The notes beneath the pieces are model-generated. The model worked only from the letters and a program-made list of their open reading frames with translations, searched no databases and was not told the origin of the DNA. DNA of 64,000 nucleotides, from positions 554,163 through 618,162 of the forward strand of contig NZ_LMLA01000007.1 of assembly GCF_001421765.1 (NCBI RefSeq), written 5' to 3'. Within the stretch, counting starts at the first letter, position 1. The number at the start of each line of letters is the position of its first letter. Positions 44,003 through 52,725 of the stretch are shown piece by piece. The position numbers and the translations under genes were made by a program. This stretch comes from Sphingomonas sp. Leaf32 (GTDB lineage: Bacteria > Pseudomonadota > Alphaproteobacteria > Sphingomonadales > Sphingomonadaceae).

Positions 44003-46287
44003 TTCGGCGCTCCCAGTTGCAGCGTGTCGACGGTATATATCGGGTCGGATAGCGGGGAGGTGAACTGCAGGCACACGTCCGCATCGCCCGGCTGCTTCGC
44101 GAAGGTGCCGGTGAACTCGAACCGGTTGGGCGCACCGTTCGGGTCGGGCAGCGGGAAGGTCGCGGCGACGGTGCCGTCACATCCGCCGGTCCGCATCACC
44201 AGCTCGCCATGCGCGGTCACCGCGAAATGTTCGCGCAACTCGGTATATTCATGGGCGAGCGCGTAATGGCGCGGCAGGCGGGCGACCGTCACCTTGAACG
44301 TTTGCGCGACATCGAGCGGCATCTTGGGTGCCTGGGTACAATTGTCGAAGATATTGATATTGTAGGCCGGCGCATCGCCCGACTGGCCCGATACGAGCGG
44401 CACGCGCAAGCCGAGCGAGCCCTTGGGACACGCCACCATGTCCGCCGTACCGGTCGCGCGCAGCAGCGCCGGGCGCGTCGCGTCGAACGCGCGGGGGCGG
44501 CCCAGCGCATGGCCGTCCTTCGCGAAGGCGGCGGCGGTGATCGTCTGCCCCGGCTTCACCGCGATCGGCGCGGCATAGGCGCGTGAACGAACGGTCGGCT
44601 GGCTGCCGTCGGTGGTGTAGCGGATCGTGCCCGCGCCGGTCTGCGTGGTCAGCGCCAGCTTGCCGGCGCCCTTGCGCAGAACGTCGCCCTTCGTGCCATC
44701 GAGCGCATAGGTGACGGCGAAAGCGGCGTCGGCAGCGGCGATCCCCTGCCGTTCATAGCGCAGCATCTGCGGCTGGAGCCGTTCGACGAACCCCTTCCAG
44801 TCGCGCTTGTCGCGCGGGCTCCAGGTGAACTCCGCGATCGCCGACAGGCGCGGGAAGGTGGCGTGCTCCTTCTGCTTCGCCGTCGCGAGATATTCCGACC
44901 ACGCATTGCCCTGCGCCCCCAGCACATGCGCGGCGGCTTCCGCCGTCACGCCGGGGCGGACCGGCTCATAGCCATAGACCATCTCCAGCGTCTGAAGCCC
45001 GATGCGGCCGGGCGGTTCGTCGCCGGCGGTCGACTGGATATTGTCGAGATACAGGTTGGGGGCGGGCGACATGACCACGTCATGCCCCTTATTCGCGGCT
45101 TCCACCGCGCCCGCCTCACCGCGCCACGACATGACGGTCGCGCTGGTCGGCACGTCGCCTTCGAGGATTTCGTCCCAGCCGATCAGGCGGCGGCCCTTGC
45201 TCGCCAGATGCTTGCCCAGTTCGGAGATCATCCAGCCCTGCATCTGGTTCTCGGTCTTGAGGCCCAGCGCCTTCATCTGCGCCTGTACCTCCGGCGAACG
45301 CTGCCACTGGTCCTTCGTCGCCTCGTCGCCGCCGACATGGATGAACTGGCCGGGAAAGATGTCGATCAGCTCGTCCAGCACGTTCTTGATGAAGGTCATG
45401 CTGCGTGGGGAGGGGGAGAAGAGCCACGGATTGACCCCCCAGTCATGGCCGACCGGCGGCCGGTCGCCCAGCACGCCTACCTCCTCCGGATAGGCCGCGA
45501 CCGCCGCCTGCGCGTGGCCCGGCATGTCGATTTCGGGAACGATGGTGATGCCGCGTTCCGCCGCATAGGCGACCAGCTTGCGCAGTTCGTCCTGCGTATA
45601 GAAACCGCCGACCTTCGGCCCCGGTTGCCCCCCGGCGACCGGCGGCTCGCGGAAGCCGCCGATCTCGGTCAGCTTGGGGTAGCGCTTGATCTCGACGCGC
45701 CATCCCTGATCGTCCGACAGGTGCATGTGCAGCGTGTTGAGCTTCTGCGCGGCCATGGTGTCGATGATCGGGTACAGCGTGTCGATCGGCTGGAACGAGC
45801 GCGTGACGTCGACCATCAGCCCGCGCCAGCGGAAGCGCGGCGCGTCGTCGATGGTGGTCGCGGCGACCCGGACGGGCTTGCCGAACGCGGTGTCGGGGCT
45901 GAGCAACTGGGCCAGCGTCATCGCGCCCCAGAGCAGGCCGCGGTCACCGCTGGCGGTGATGGTGATGCCCTTCGGCGTCACGGTCAGGCGATAGGCTTCG
46001 TCGCCAGCGATGGCGGCGTCGCGGACGAAGCGGATCGCGCCGGTGGCCCCGGTCGTCAGCGTAAGCCCCCGATCGACCTTCACCCGGTCGGCCAGCAGGC
46101 GCGCGGCGGTCGCAGCACCCTTGTCGGCGGCGGGCGCAACGATCCCCGCGCCGTTCGCGATGACGATCGATCCGCTGGCCGGCGTCATCTGCGCGGGCAG
46201 CGGGAGCAGGGGTGCGGTCTGTGCCGAAGCCGGGACGACGATCGCGGTGGTGGCGGCGAGGGCGGCCCAGATCAGACGATGCTTCAC
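43999..46287 (-). CDS. GH20 beta-N-acetylhexosaminidase
   Basis: A 762-residue exported enzyme; the GTG start at 46287 has a GGGGAG-type ribosome site and a clear signal peptide (IWAALAATTAIVVPASA). It has a GH20b N-domain, then RFRWRGLMVDVTRSFQP and LNTLHMHLSDDQGWRVEIK, and the catalytic Asp321-Glu322 pair in HVGGDEATKDQW; the mechanism is substrate-assisted. A chitobiase-like C-terminal domain (IRYTTDGSQPT) and a PA14/CBM-like tail follow. It would remove GlcNAc from antennae and one residue of the chitobiose core. First gene of the six-gene glycosidase operon, 22 bp downstream of a 15-nt perfect palindrome. Confidence 0.95.
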   Translation of the reverse strand: MKHRLIWAALAATTAIVVPASAQTAPLLPLPAQMTPASGSIVIANGAGIVAPAADKGAATAARLLADRVKVDRGLTLTTGATGAIRFVRDAAIAGDEAYRLTVTPKGITITASGDRGLLWGAMTLAQLLSPDTAFGKPVRVAATTIDDAPRFRWRGLMVDVTRSFQPIDTLYPIIDTMAAQKLNTLHMHLSDDQGWRVEIKRYPKLTEIGGFREPPVAGGQPGPKVGGFYTQDELRKLVAYAAERGITIVPEIDMPGHAQAAVAAYPEEVGVLGDRPPVGHDWGVNPWLFSPSPRSMTFIKNVLDELIDIFPGQFIHVGGDEATKDQWQRSPEVQAQMKALGLKTENQMQGWMISELGKHLASKGRRLIGWDEILEGDVPTSATVMSWRGEAGAVEAANKGHDVVMSPAPNLYLDNIQSTAGDEPPGRIGLQTLEMVYGYEPVRPGVTAEAAAHVLGAQGNAWSEYLATAKQKEHATFPRLSAIAEFTWSPRDKRDWKGFVERLQPQMLRYERQGIAAADAAFAVTYALDGTKGDVLRKGAGKLALTTQTGAGTIRYTTDGSQPTVRSRAYAAPIAVKPGQTITAAAFAKDGHALGRPRAFDATRPALLRATGTADMVACPKGSLGLRVPLVSGQSGDAPAYNINIFDNCTQAPKMPLDVAQTFKVTVARLPRHYALAHEYTELREHFAVTAHGELVMRTGGCDGTVAATFPLPDPNGAPNRFEFTGTFAKQPGDADVCLQFTSPLSDPIYTVDTLQLGAPK

Positions 46288-46308
46288 GCGATACTCCCCT
46301 TGGATGGC

Positions 46309-46323
46309 CGGTCGATTCGACCG
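46309..46323. promoter_or_regulatory. Perfect palindrome upstream of the glycosidase operon (possible operator)
   Basis: CGGTCGA-T-TCGACCG is a 7-1-7 perfect palindrome located 22 bp before the GH20 start codon and after the terminator of the receptor gene. Position suggests an operator, but chance palindromes are common in GC-rich DNA, and no identical copy was seen at the other promoters of the locus. Confidence 0.3.
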
Positions 46324-46347
46324 TGCCGGAACTCTAGCGGCCCGAAC

Positions 46348-46380
46348 GAAAAAAGGCCCCGGCAAAGCCGGGGCCTTCGG
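46348..46380 (-). terminator. Intrinsic terminator after the TonB-dependent receptor gene
   Basis: On the minus strand GAAGGCCCCGGC pairs with GCCGGGGCCTTT around a short TTT loop, followed by a T run (plus-strand A run 46348-46355). It lies between the receptor stop and the GH20 gene, so the glycosidase operon probably needs its own promoter in the roughly 60 bp that remain or depends on read-through. Confidence 0.85.
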
Positions 46381-46425
46381 GCGAAACGGAGGGCACGGGC
46401 CGCACCCCCCGGATCACCGGCCCCG

Positions 46426-49221
46426 TTACATGCGGAACGTGGCGCTGAGCGAGAACACGCGGCCGTTCTTGTAGATCGACGTCGGCGCGTCGGGCGTGCT
46501 GCTGTACTGATAGTAGGTTTCGTCGAGCAAGTTCGACGCCGCCGCGCTGATGCCGATGCCTTCCGAGATCGCATAGCTGATCTGCGCATCGAGCTGACGA
46601 TAGCGATCGGTATAGTCCGAGCTTGCCTGGCGACCGAAGCGATAGAAATACTTCGAACGACGGTTGTAGCTGACACGCGCCTGGAACGGGCCGTCCTCGT
46701 AATAGGGGACGATCGTGAAGGTGTGCCGCGACAGGAAGGGCAGGCCGTTGGCGAACGGGGTTTCCGCATCGGCAAAGGTGTAGCTGCCCTGCACGCCGAA
46801 ACCATAGGCGATGCTGGTGTTGCCCGACAGCGACATGCCGGTGACCGACGCCTTGCCGCCGTTGCGCGGACGGTTGATCGCGTAGACGCCGGTCCGGCCG
46901 GACGCGTCGTTAACCAGCGTCTCGTTCTCTACCGAGTTGCCGACATAGTTCGAGATGTCGCGGTAGAAGAATTCGGCGGCAAGGAAGCTGGCCGGCGCGA
47001 AATACCATTCCGCCGACAGGCCGTAGTTGGTCGCGGCATAAGGCTTCAGGGCGGGGTTGCCGCCGCTGCCTTCGCCGATATCCCGTCCGGTATCCCGGCC
47101 CTGGCTGTCGCGCTCGACGGTCAGCACGCGGGCGCTGGTCGCCCCGGCAAGATCACCGTACCGCGGACGGGCAATGACCTTGGCAGCCGCGGCGCGCAGA
47201 ACGACGTCCTCGCCCGCCTGGAAGGTCACGTTGGCGGCCGGCAGAAAGCGCGTTTCGTCCGTCTTGACGGTGGTCAGGACGACCGAATTGTTCTGCCGGG
47301 TGAGGTAGAAGGTCGATGCGTCCGACGTGTTGACGAGGCGACCGCCGAGGTTGCCGCGGAACTTGCCCGCCTCGAAATTCGCCTGGATGTAACCGGCCGC
47401 GATCTTTTCGCGGACGCGCCAGTAATCGCCCTGCGACAGCCCGCGATCGATCGTGAAGTTGCCGTACTTCGTCAGCGCGCCGAGGATGCCGTCCTTGTCC
47501 AGCGTGGCATAGGGCGTGCCGTTCCCCGACGTGCCGAGGCCGTTGTACAGGTTCTTGTCCTGCACATAGAAATCGAGATCGGCCAGCGTGTAGTTCTGGT
47601 TGGTGTAGACGGCGTTGCTGTAGGTCGTGTTGCCGTTCAGGTGCGACGCATAACGGCCGCCGAACAGGATGGTCTTGAGCGGACCGAAATTGACGTCGCG
47701 CTTCACGTTCACTTCGCCGAAGATCTCGCTGTCGGTGGTGAAGCCCGACTGGAGCGGGATGCCGCCGATCTGGCGGCCGAAGAACCGGCGGCCGTCGGGC
47801 GCGGTGATGTTTTCGCCGCCTTCTGCGCTAAAGTTGCTCAGCCACTTGGTTGCGTCGCTGGCGGGCGAGTTCCAGTTGACCTGCGTGTTGCGGCCGTTCG
47901 CCCCGGCGGTGAAGCCCTGCTGCGTACGGAAGTCGAGCAGATATTCGGGGTCCTTGCCGCCGGTCGCGCGGGTGGCGCCGAGGTTGCCCGTGATGTTCCA
48001 TTCGCCCGGCGTCCAGTCGACCAGCAGCGATACCGAGTCGTTCTTGAGGCGGGTGCGGCGGTAATAGGTGTCGAGCTGGCCGGTCGAACCGCGCTGGCCC
48101 GCTGCAATGCCGGTGAAGGTCGCCGAATCGACGATGCCCGGCTGGCCGTTCTGGCCCGGGACATAAGTCGCGGCGGTCATCCGCGATCCTTCAAAGCCAT
48201 AGGTATATTCGGAGTTCGACACGTTGTCGTAATTGCCGCGAATGATGAGCGCGGTGCCGGTGACGGTCATGTTGTCGGTCGGCTTGGCCGAAACCGCGCC
48301 GCTGAAGCTAATGCGCTCACGTTCCTGCTTGAAGAATTCGCGGGCGAGGAACGAGGCATAGCGCGACGAACTGAACGCGGCGATGGTCGCGGCATTGGGG
48401 CGCGAACCGTTGATCGTCGCGCCGCTGGCTACGGTGCCGTTCGGGCCGGCATAGATGATGTTGCCGTTTGCGTCCTTCGGATAGCTTTCGAGCAGTGCGG
48501 CACCGGTGCGGTACCAGTAGCTGGCGACGCCCGCGCGGCTCAGCTGTTCCTTGTCGTAGCTGACCGAGCCGAGGAAGCCGATCGTCTCGTCCTGGTTCTT
48601 CCAGCTGTACAGCGCCGAACCGCGGAAGCTGCCGCGCTTCGCCCGGTCGTTATACTCACCGCCGGCGGTCGCCGCGATCGTGTTCGCCTTCAGGTCGAGC
48701 GGCTTGCGGGTGACGATGTCGACGGTGCCGCCGATCGCACCTTCCTGCAGGCGCGCTTCGGGCGTCTTGTAGAGGACGGCCTGGCTGATGATCGTCGGCG
48801 ACAGCAGCGAATAGTTGAACGAACGGCTCGAGCGGTCCGACGGGTTGCCGCCCCAGTCGGCGGAGGCGACCGAGTGGCCGTCGATCGTCACGCGGTTCAG
48901 CGCGGGTTCGGTGCCGGCGATCGAGAGCTGCTCGCCTTCGCCGAACTGGCGGTCGACGGTGACGCCGGGCAGGCGGGCGAGTGAATCGGCGATGTTGCTG
49001 TCGGGTAGCTTGCCCACGTCCTCAGCCGAAATGACGTCCACGATGGAGTCCGCTGCACGCTTGGTCGCGATCGAGTCGGCGATCGACTTGCGGATGCCGG
49101 TGACGGTGATCGTATCAGCGTCGTCCGTCGTGCTCGGCGCGGGCGCTTCCTGTGCGAATGCCGGCGTGGCGATCGCCACCAGTGCGGTGGATGCTAGATA
49201 TGCGAAACGCGAAAATGCCAT
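46426..49221 (-). CDS. TonB-dependent receptor (Xanthomonas-Caulobacter type) of the glycan locus
   Basis: A 931-residue outer-membrane transporter. Signal peptide (ALVAIATPAFAQ), TonB box-like ADTITVTG, plug domain (DVGKLPDSNIADSLARLPGV, LNRVTIDGHSVAS, EGAIGGTVDIVTRKPLDL) and a 22-strand barrel ending in an aromatic-type C-terminus (VFSLSATFRM). The plug matches the group called TonB-Xanth-Caul, which imports plant oligosaccharides and other large sugars. Its position next to the glycosidase operon and divergent from the GntR regulator makes N-glycan or glycopeptide uptake the likely role. No SusD-like partner is present, as expected for Proteobacteria. Confidence 0.9.
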   Translation of the reverse strand: MAFSRFAYLASTALVAIATPAFAQEAPAPSTTDDADTITVTGIRKSIADSIATKRAADSIVDVISAEDVGKLPDSNIADSLARLPGVTVDRQFGEGEQLSIAGTEPALNRVTIDGHSVASADWGGNPSDRSSRSFNYSLLSPTIISQAVLYKTPEARLQEGAIGGTVDIVTRKPLDLKANTIAATAGGEYNDRAKRGSFRGSALYSWKNQDETIGFLGSVSYDKEQLSRAGVASYWYRTGAALLESYPKDANGNIIYAGPNGTVASGATINGSRPNAATIAAFSSSRYASFLAREFFKQERERISFSGAVSAKPTDNMTVTGTALIIRGNYDNVSNSEYTYGFEGSRMTAATYVPGQNGQPGIVDSATFTGIAAGQRGSTGQLDTYYRRTRLKNDSVSLLVDWTPGEWNITGNLGATRATGGKDPEYLLDFRTQQGFTAGANGRNTQVNWNSPASDATKWLSNFSAEGGENITAPDGRRFFGRQIGGIPLQSGFTTDSEIFGEVNVKRDVNFGPLKTILFGGRYASHLNGNTTYSNAVYTNQNYTLADLDFYVQDKNLYNGLGTSGNGTPYATLDKDGILGALTKYGNFTIDRGLSQGDYWRVREKIAAGYIQANFEAGKFRGNLGGRLVNTSDASTFYLTRQNNSVVLTTVKTDETRFLPAANVTFQAGEDVVLRAAAAKVIARPRYGDLAGATSARVLTVERDSQGRDTGRDIGEGSGGNPALKPYAATNYGLSAEWYFAPASFLAAEFFYRDISNYVGNSVENETLVNDASGRTGVYAINRPRNGGKASVTGMSLSGNTSIAYGFGVQGSYTFADAETPFANGLPFLSRHTFTIVPYYEDGPFQARVSYNRRSKYFYRFGRQASSDYTDRYRQLDAQISYAISEGIGISAAASNLLDETYYQYSSTPDAPTSIYKNGRVFSLSATFRM

Positions 49222-49648
49222 GGACCCCTACCCCTTTAAATCCGGGCGCGAAATGCGCCCCCCCCGATTGTGGCCGCGACGGGCGAGACGACGTGCGTCC
49301 AGCATTGGACCTATATTGGTTCCATGCAGGCTCGTTTTGGTCGATTGCAATGTGACCAATCGAGATCATAAAATCTACATAAAAATGAAAACATTCTGCA
49401 CTGGTGAGAAAATTCTGTCGTTTCAGGTGGATTTGGACGCTTGGCGTGGCTCTTTACGTCGATGTTTGTAACTTAATTGCGCGTATGATTCTGGCTGGCG
49501 TTTAGATGTAATCGATTAATCTAGTGCCAAGCCTGACATATGACGCGAACCAATCCGACAGGCCGCGGCCGTCCCGGCATTGAAATCGCACTTTTCGGAC
49601 GGGAGAATCGCCATTGATTAATACCAAAAAGGAACCTATCCAAACGTC
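49222..49648. promoter_or_regulatory. AT-rich divergent control region between receptor and GntR genes
   Basis: A 427-bp gap with no gene, markedly richer in A and T than its surroundings, particularly 49325-49420. Two inverted repeats stand out: TTGGACC-TATA-TTGGTTCCA (49305-49324, imperfect) and TTGGTC-N11-GACCAA (49337-49359, perfect arms). Both lie 85-140 bp before the receptor start, a reasonable place for the GntR/UTRA regulator to act. Promoter boxes could not be assigned with confidence. Confidence 0.5.
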
Positions 49649-50440
49649 GTGTCTGCTTTGTCCGCATCCTCTCTCGGCCGCTCGTCTGCGTCGCTCGTCG
49701 GCGGGGCATTTTCCGAGCGCGTCGGACAGTTGCGGGGCGATGCCCATGCGCCGCTCTACGTTCAGCTCCAGCAGCTTGTCCGCACCGCGATAGAACGGCG
49801 CATCCTGCAACAGGACGACGCGATCCCGCCCGAGCGTGACCTAGCCACCGAATATGCCGTGTCGCGCATCACGGTGCGCAAGGCGATCGAGGGGCTGGCG
49901 AACGAAGGGCTGGTGGTGCGCCGCCGGGGTGCGGGCACTTTCGTCGCGGCGCGGGTCGACAAGAGCTTTTCGAAACTGTCGTCCTTTTCGGAGGACATGG
50001 TGGCGCGCGGGCGCGTGCCGAGCAGTGCGTGGGTTGCCAAGTCCGCCGGGCTGGTGACGCCGGAGGAATCGATGTCGCTGGGCCTGTCGCCGGGCACGCC
50101 GGTCTATCGGTTCCAGCGGATGCGCTTTGCCGACGATGTGCCGATGGCGGTCGAATATTCGGCGATCGCGGGGCATTGCCTGCCGAATGTCGATGCGGTC
50201 GGCGACTCGCTCTATGCCGCGCTGGAAGTGACCGGCTGTCGCCCGGTCCGCGCGTTGCAGCGGCTGCGCGCGATGGCGTTTCCCGCCGAACAGGCGAAGC
50301 GGCTGGGGGTCGAGGTCGGCCATGCCGGGCTGTTCATCGAACGGCGCGGCTTTCTGGCCGATGGCGACACGGTCGAATTCACCCAATCCTATTATCGCGG
50401 CGACGCCTACGACGTCGTCGCCGAACTCAACGCAAGCTGA
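49649..50440 (+). CDS. GntR-family regulator with UTRA domain (HutC/NagR-like)
   Basis: A 263-residue transcription regulator. The winged-helix domain (HAPLYVQLQQLVRTAIERRIL, then DLATEYAVSRITVRKAIEGLANEGLVVRRRGAGTFV) is followed by a UTRA ligand-binding domain (VYRFQRMRFADDVPMAVEYSAI to VEFTQSYYRGDAYDVV). In NagR and DasR, relatives with this fold, the effectors are GlcN-6-P or GlcNAc-6-P. Here it heads the nag genes, so control of the locus by an amino-sugar phosphate is the likely model. The start is a GTG; the AAGGA site 15 bp upstream is rather far, so a nearby internal start is possible. Confidence 0.9.
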   Translation: MSALSASSLGRSSASLVGGAFSERVGQLRGDAHAPLYVQLQQLVRTAIERRILQQDDAIPPERDLATEYAVSRITVRKAIEGLANEGLVVRRRGAGTFVAARVDKSFSKLSSFSEDMVARGRVPSSAWVAKSAGLVTPEESMSLGLSPGTPVYRFQRMRFADDVPMAVEYSAIAGHCLPNVDAVGDSLYAALEVTGCRPVRALQRLRAMAFPAEQAKRLGVEVGHAGLFIERRGFLADGDTVEFTQSYYRGDAYDVVAELNAS

Positions 50441-50471
50441 TCCGGCGTCGGCCGGGACCAAGAGGGGCTTC

Positions 50472-51542
50472 ATGACGTCCACCGTTCAGGCAGAGCCGTT
50501 GCCGGCCGCCACCGTTCCCGTCGCAGAGGCGACCGCGATGCACCGCGAAGCGGGGGAGGGGGCCGCATCGGTCGCCCGCTTCCTGTCGCGCAACGCCGCC
50601 ACGCTTCAGGCGCTGGGCGAATCGCTGCGCGCCGATCCGCCGGCGCTGGTCGTCACCTGCGCCCGCGGGTCGTCGGACCATGCCGCGACCTATGGCAAAT
50701 ATCTGGTCGAGACGCTGTGCGGCGTACCGGTCGCCAGCGCCGCGCCGTCGGTCGCCTCGGTCTATGCGACGCGTATGGAGCGGATGAACGCGCTGGTCAT
50801 CGCGGTGTCGCAGTCGGGCCGCAGCCCCGACCTGTTGCGCACGGTCGAAAGCTATAAGGCGGCGGGCGCCCGCGTCGTCGCGCTGGTCAATGTCGAGGAT
50901 TCGCCGCTGGCCGCCTTGGCCGACACCGTGCTGCCGCTGTCGGCCGGCGCGGAAACCTCGGTCGCCGCCACCAAGTCGTTCATCGTCTCGCTCGCCGGCC
51001 TCGCCGCCATCGCCGCGCACTGGAGCGGGGATGCCGAGCTGCTCGCCGCGCTCGACGGTCTGCCCGCACAGCTGGAGGCGGCGTTCGCGCTCGACTGGAC
51101 GGCGGTCGCCGACACGCTGGTGGATGCCCGCAACCTGTTCGTGATCGGGCGCGGCTACAGCTTCGGCGTCGCGCAGGAAGCGGCGCTCAAGATGAAGGAA
51201 ACCTCGGCGCTCCATGCCGAGGCGTTCAGCAGCGCCGAGGTCCGCCACGGGCCGATGGCGATCATCAACGACGGCTTCCCGCTGCTGGGTTTCGCCACGT
51301 CGGACGATGCCGGCGACGACGTCCGCGCGGCATCGGCGGAGTTCGCCGGGCGCGGCGCGGCGGTGCATCTGGCGGATGCAGCGGACGGCGACAGCCATCC
51401 GCCGGCGATTCGCAGCCATCCCGCGATCGAACCGATCCTGATGATCCAGAGCTTCTATCGCATGGTCAACACCGTGTCGCTGCGGCGTGGGCTGAATCCC
51501 GACCAGCCGCCGCATTTGCGCAAGGTCACGGAAACCCGATGA
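50472..51542 (+). CDS. SIS-domain glucosamine-6-phosphate deaminase (NagB-II type)
   Basis: A 356-residue protein with two SIS domains, like the isomerase half of GlmS. Visible: VTCARGSSDHAATYGKYLVE and VIAVSQSGRSPDLL in the first, and FVIGRGYSFGVAQEAALKMKETSALHAEAFSSAEVRHGP in the second, ending with LRKVTETR. Between gntR and nagA the expected reaction is GlcN-6-P to fructose-6-P plus ammonia; this type replaces the classical NagB in many Proteobacteria. The first ATG of the frame used (50472) follows AGAGGGG. The stop overlaps nagA in an ATGA. Confidence 0.9.
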   Translation: MTSTVQAEPLPAATVPVAEATAMHREAGEGAASVARFLSRNAATLQALGESLRADPPALVVTCARGSSDHAATYGKYLVETLCGVPVASAAPSVASVYATRMERMNALVIAVSQSGRSPDLLRTVESYKAAGARVVALVNVEDSPLAALADTVLPLSAGAETSVAATKSFIVSLAGLAAIAAHWSGDAELLAALDGLPAQLEAAFALDWTAVADTLVDARNLFVIGRGYSFGVAQEAALKMKETSALHAEAFSSAEVRHGPMAIINDGFPLLGFATSDDAGDDVRAASAEFAGRGAAVHLADAADGDSHPPAIRSHPAIEPILMIQSFYRMVNTVSLRRGLNPDQPPHLRKVTETR

Positions 51543-52666
51543 GCAGCTTCGTCTTCCGCGGCGGGTGCGTGCTCGTCGATCACGGTACGCAGGACAGTTG
51601 CGCGTTCCGCGTCGAGGACGGCGTCATCGCCGATTTCCACGCCGGCGACGATGCACAGGTCATCGACCTCGACGGCGGCTGGCTGGTGCCGGGCTATGTC
51701 GATACACAGGTCAATGGCGGCGGCGGGGTGTTGTTCAACGACCATCCGACCGTCGAAGGCATCCGTGCGATCGGTGCGGCCCATGCGCAATACGGCACCA
51801 CCGCCTTCCTGCCGACGCTCATCAGCGATTCGCTGGAGATCGTCGCCGCCGGGCTGGACGCGGTGGACGCCGCGATCGAACAGGGCGTGCCGGGTGTCGT
51901 CGGCATCCATGTCGAGGGACCGTTCCTGAACCCGGTCCGCAAGGGCATTCACGACGCGAAGCATTTCCGCGCGCTGGACGATGCCGCGATCGACCTGCTG
52001 ACCCGCCCGGGCAAGGGCGTGGTCATGGTCACGCTGGCACCCGAGCGCAATGATGTGGCCGCCATCGAGCGACTGGTCGCGGCGGGCGTGATCGTCAGCA
52101 TCGGCCATAGCGACGCGACCTATGAACAGGCGCGCGCGGCGATGGATGCGGGTGCGCGGGGCGTGACCCATCTCTACAACGCCATGTCGCCCCTGAAGCA
52201 TCGCGACCCCGGCGTCGTCGGTGCGGTGCTGGAGGACCGGCAAGTCTATGCCGGGCTGATCGTCGACGGCGCGCACCTGCACCCGGCCGCGATCCGCGTC
52301 GCGCTGGCGGCGCGCCCGCTCGACCGGTTCATGCTGGTGACCGATGCGATGCCGACCGTGGGCGCGGCCAGCAAGCAATTCGTCCTCAACGGCCAGCCGA
52401 TCCATGTCGAGAACGGCGTGTGCGTCGACGACAACGGTACGCTCGCCGGCTGCGACCTCGACATGGCGCAGGCGGTGGCGAACACGGTCGAACTGGGCGT
52501 GGGGCTGGCGGATGCGGTGGCGATGGCGTCGGCCAACCCGGCCGCCTTCCTGCGCCTGTCGCATCGCATTGGCAGCATCGATGTCGGCCATAGCGCCGAT
52601 TTCGTGTGGCTGGCCGCCGACCTGACCGTGCGCGGCACGTGGATCGCGGGCAACCGCATCGTTTGA
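51539..52666 (+). CDS. nagA: N-acetylglucosamine-6-phosphate deacetylase
   Basis: NagA removes acetate from GlcNAc-6-P in the cytoplasm. The 375-residue amidohydrolase shows VPGYVDTQVNGGGGV near the start, the metal-binding Glu in IHVEGPFLNPVRKGIHD, the His ligands in SIGHSDATYEQ and GVTHLYNAMSPL, and the catalytic Asp in LVTDAMPTVG. The C-terminus (GSIDVGHSADFVWL) is typical. It is translationally coupled to the SIS deaminase upstream. Confidence 0.97.
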   Translation: MSSFVFRGGCVLVDHGTQDSCAFRVEDGVIADFHAGDDAQVIDLDGGWLVPGYVDTQVNGGGGVLFNDHPTVEGIRAIGAAHAQYGTTAFLPTLISDSLEIVAAGLDAVDAAIEQGVPGVVGIHVEGPFLNPVRKGIHDAKHFRALDDAAIDLLTRPGKGVVMVTLAPERNDVAAIERLVAAGVIVSIGHSDATYEQARAAMDAGARGVTHLYNAMSPLKHRDPGVVGAVLEDRQVYAGLIVDGAHLHPAAIRVALAARPLDRFMLVTDAMPTVGAASKQFVLNGQPIHVENGVCVDDNGTLAGCDLDMAQAVANTVELGVGLADAVAMASANPAAFLRLSHRIGSIDVGHSADFVWLAADLTVRGTWIAGNRIV

Positions 52667-52672
52667 AGATTC

Positions 52673-52705
52673 GGCCCGGGTCGCGCGATCGATCGCGGCC
52701 GGGCC
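52673..52705 (+). other. Long hairpin between nagA and the PTS genes
   Basis: GGCCCGG (52673-52679) faces CCGGGCC (52699-52705), and between them lies the 14-nt perfect palindrome CGCGATCGATCGCG (52684-52697). No T run follows, so it is unlikely to be a strong terminator. It may stabilise the nagA end of the transcript or tune expression of the following gene, whose ribosome site (AAGGGGG) begins about 9 bp later. Confidence 0.6.
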
Positions 52706-52725
52706 ATATACCCAAGGGGGCATTG

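Noticed and set aside
44863..48984. Open frame of about 1370 codons opposite the GH20 and receptor genes
   Set aside because: It crosses a terminator and two real genes on the other strand and shows only Arg/Asp/Val-rich antisense composition.
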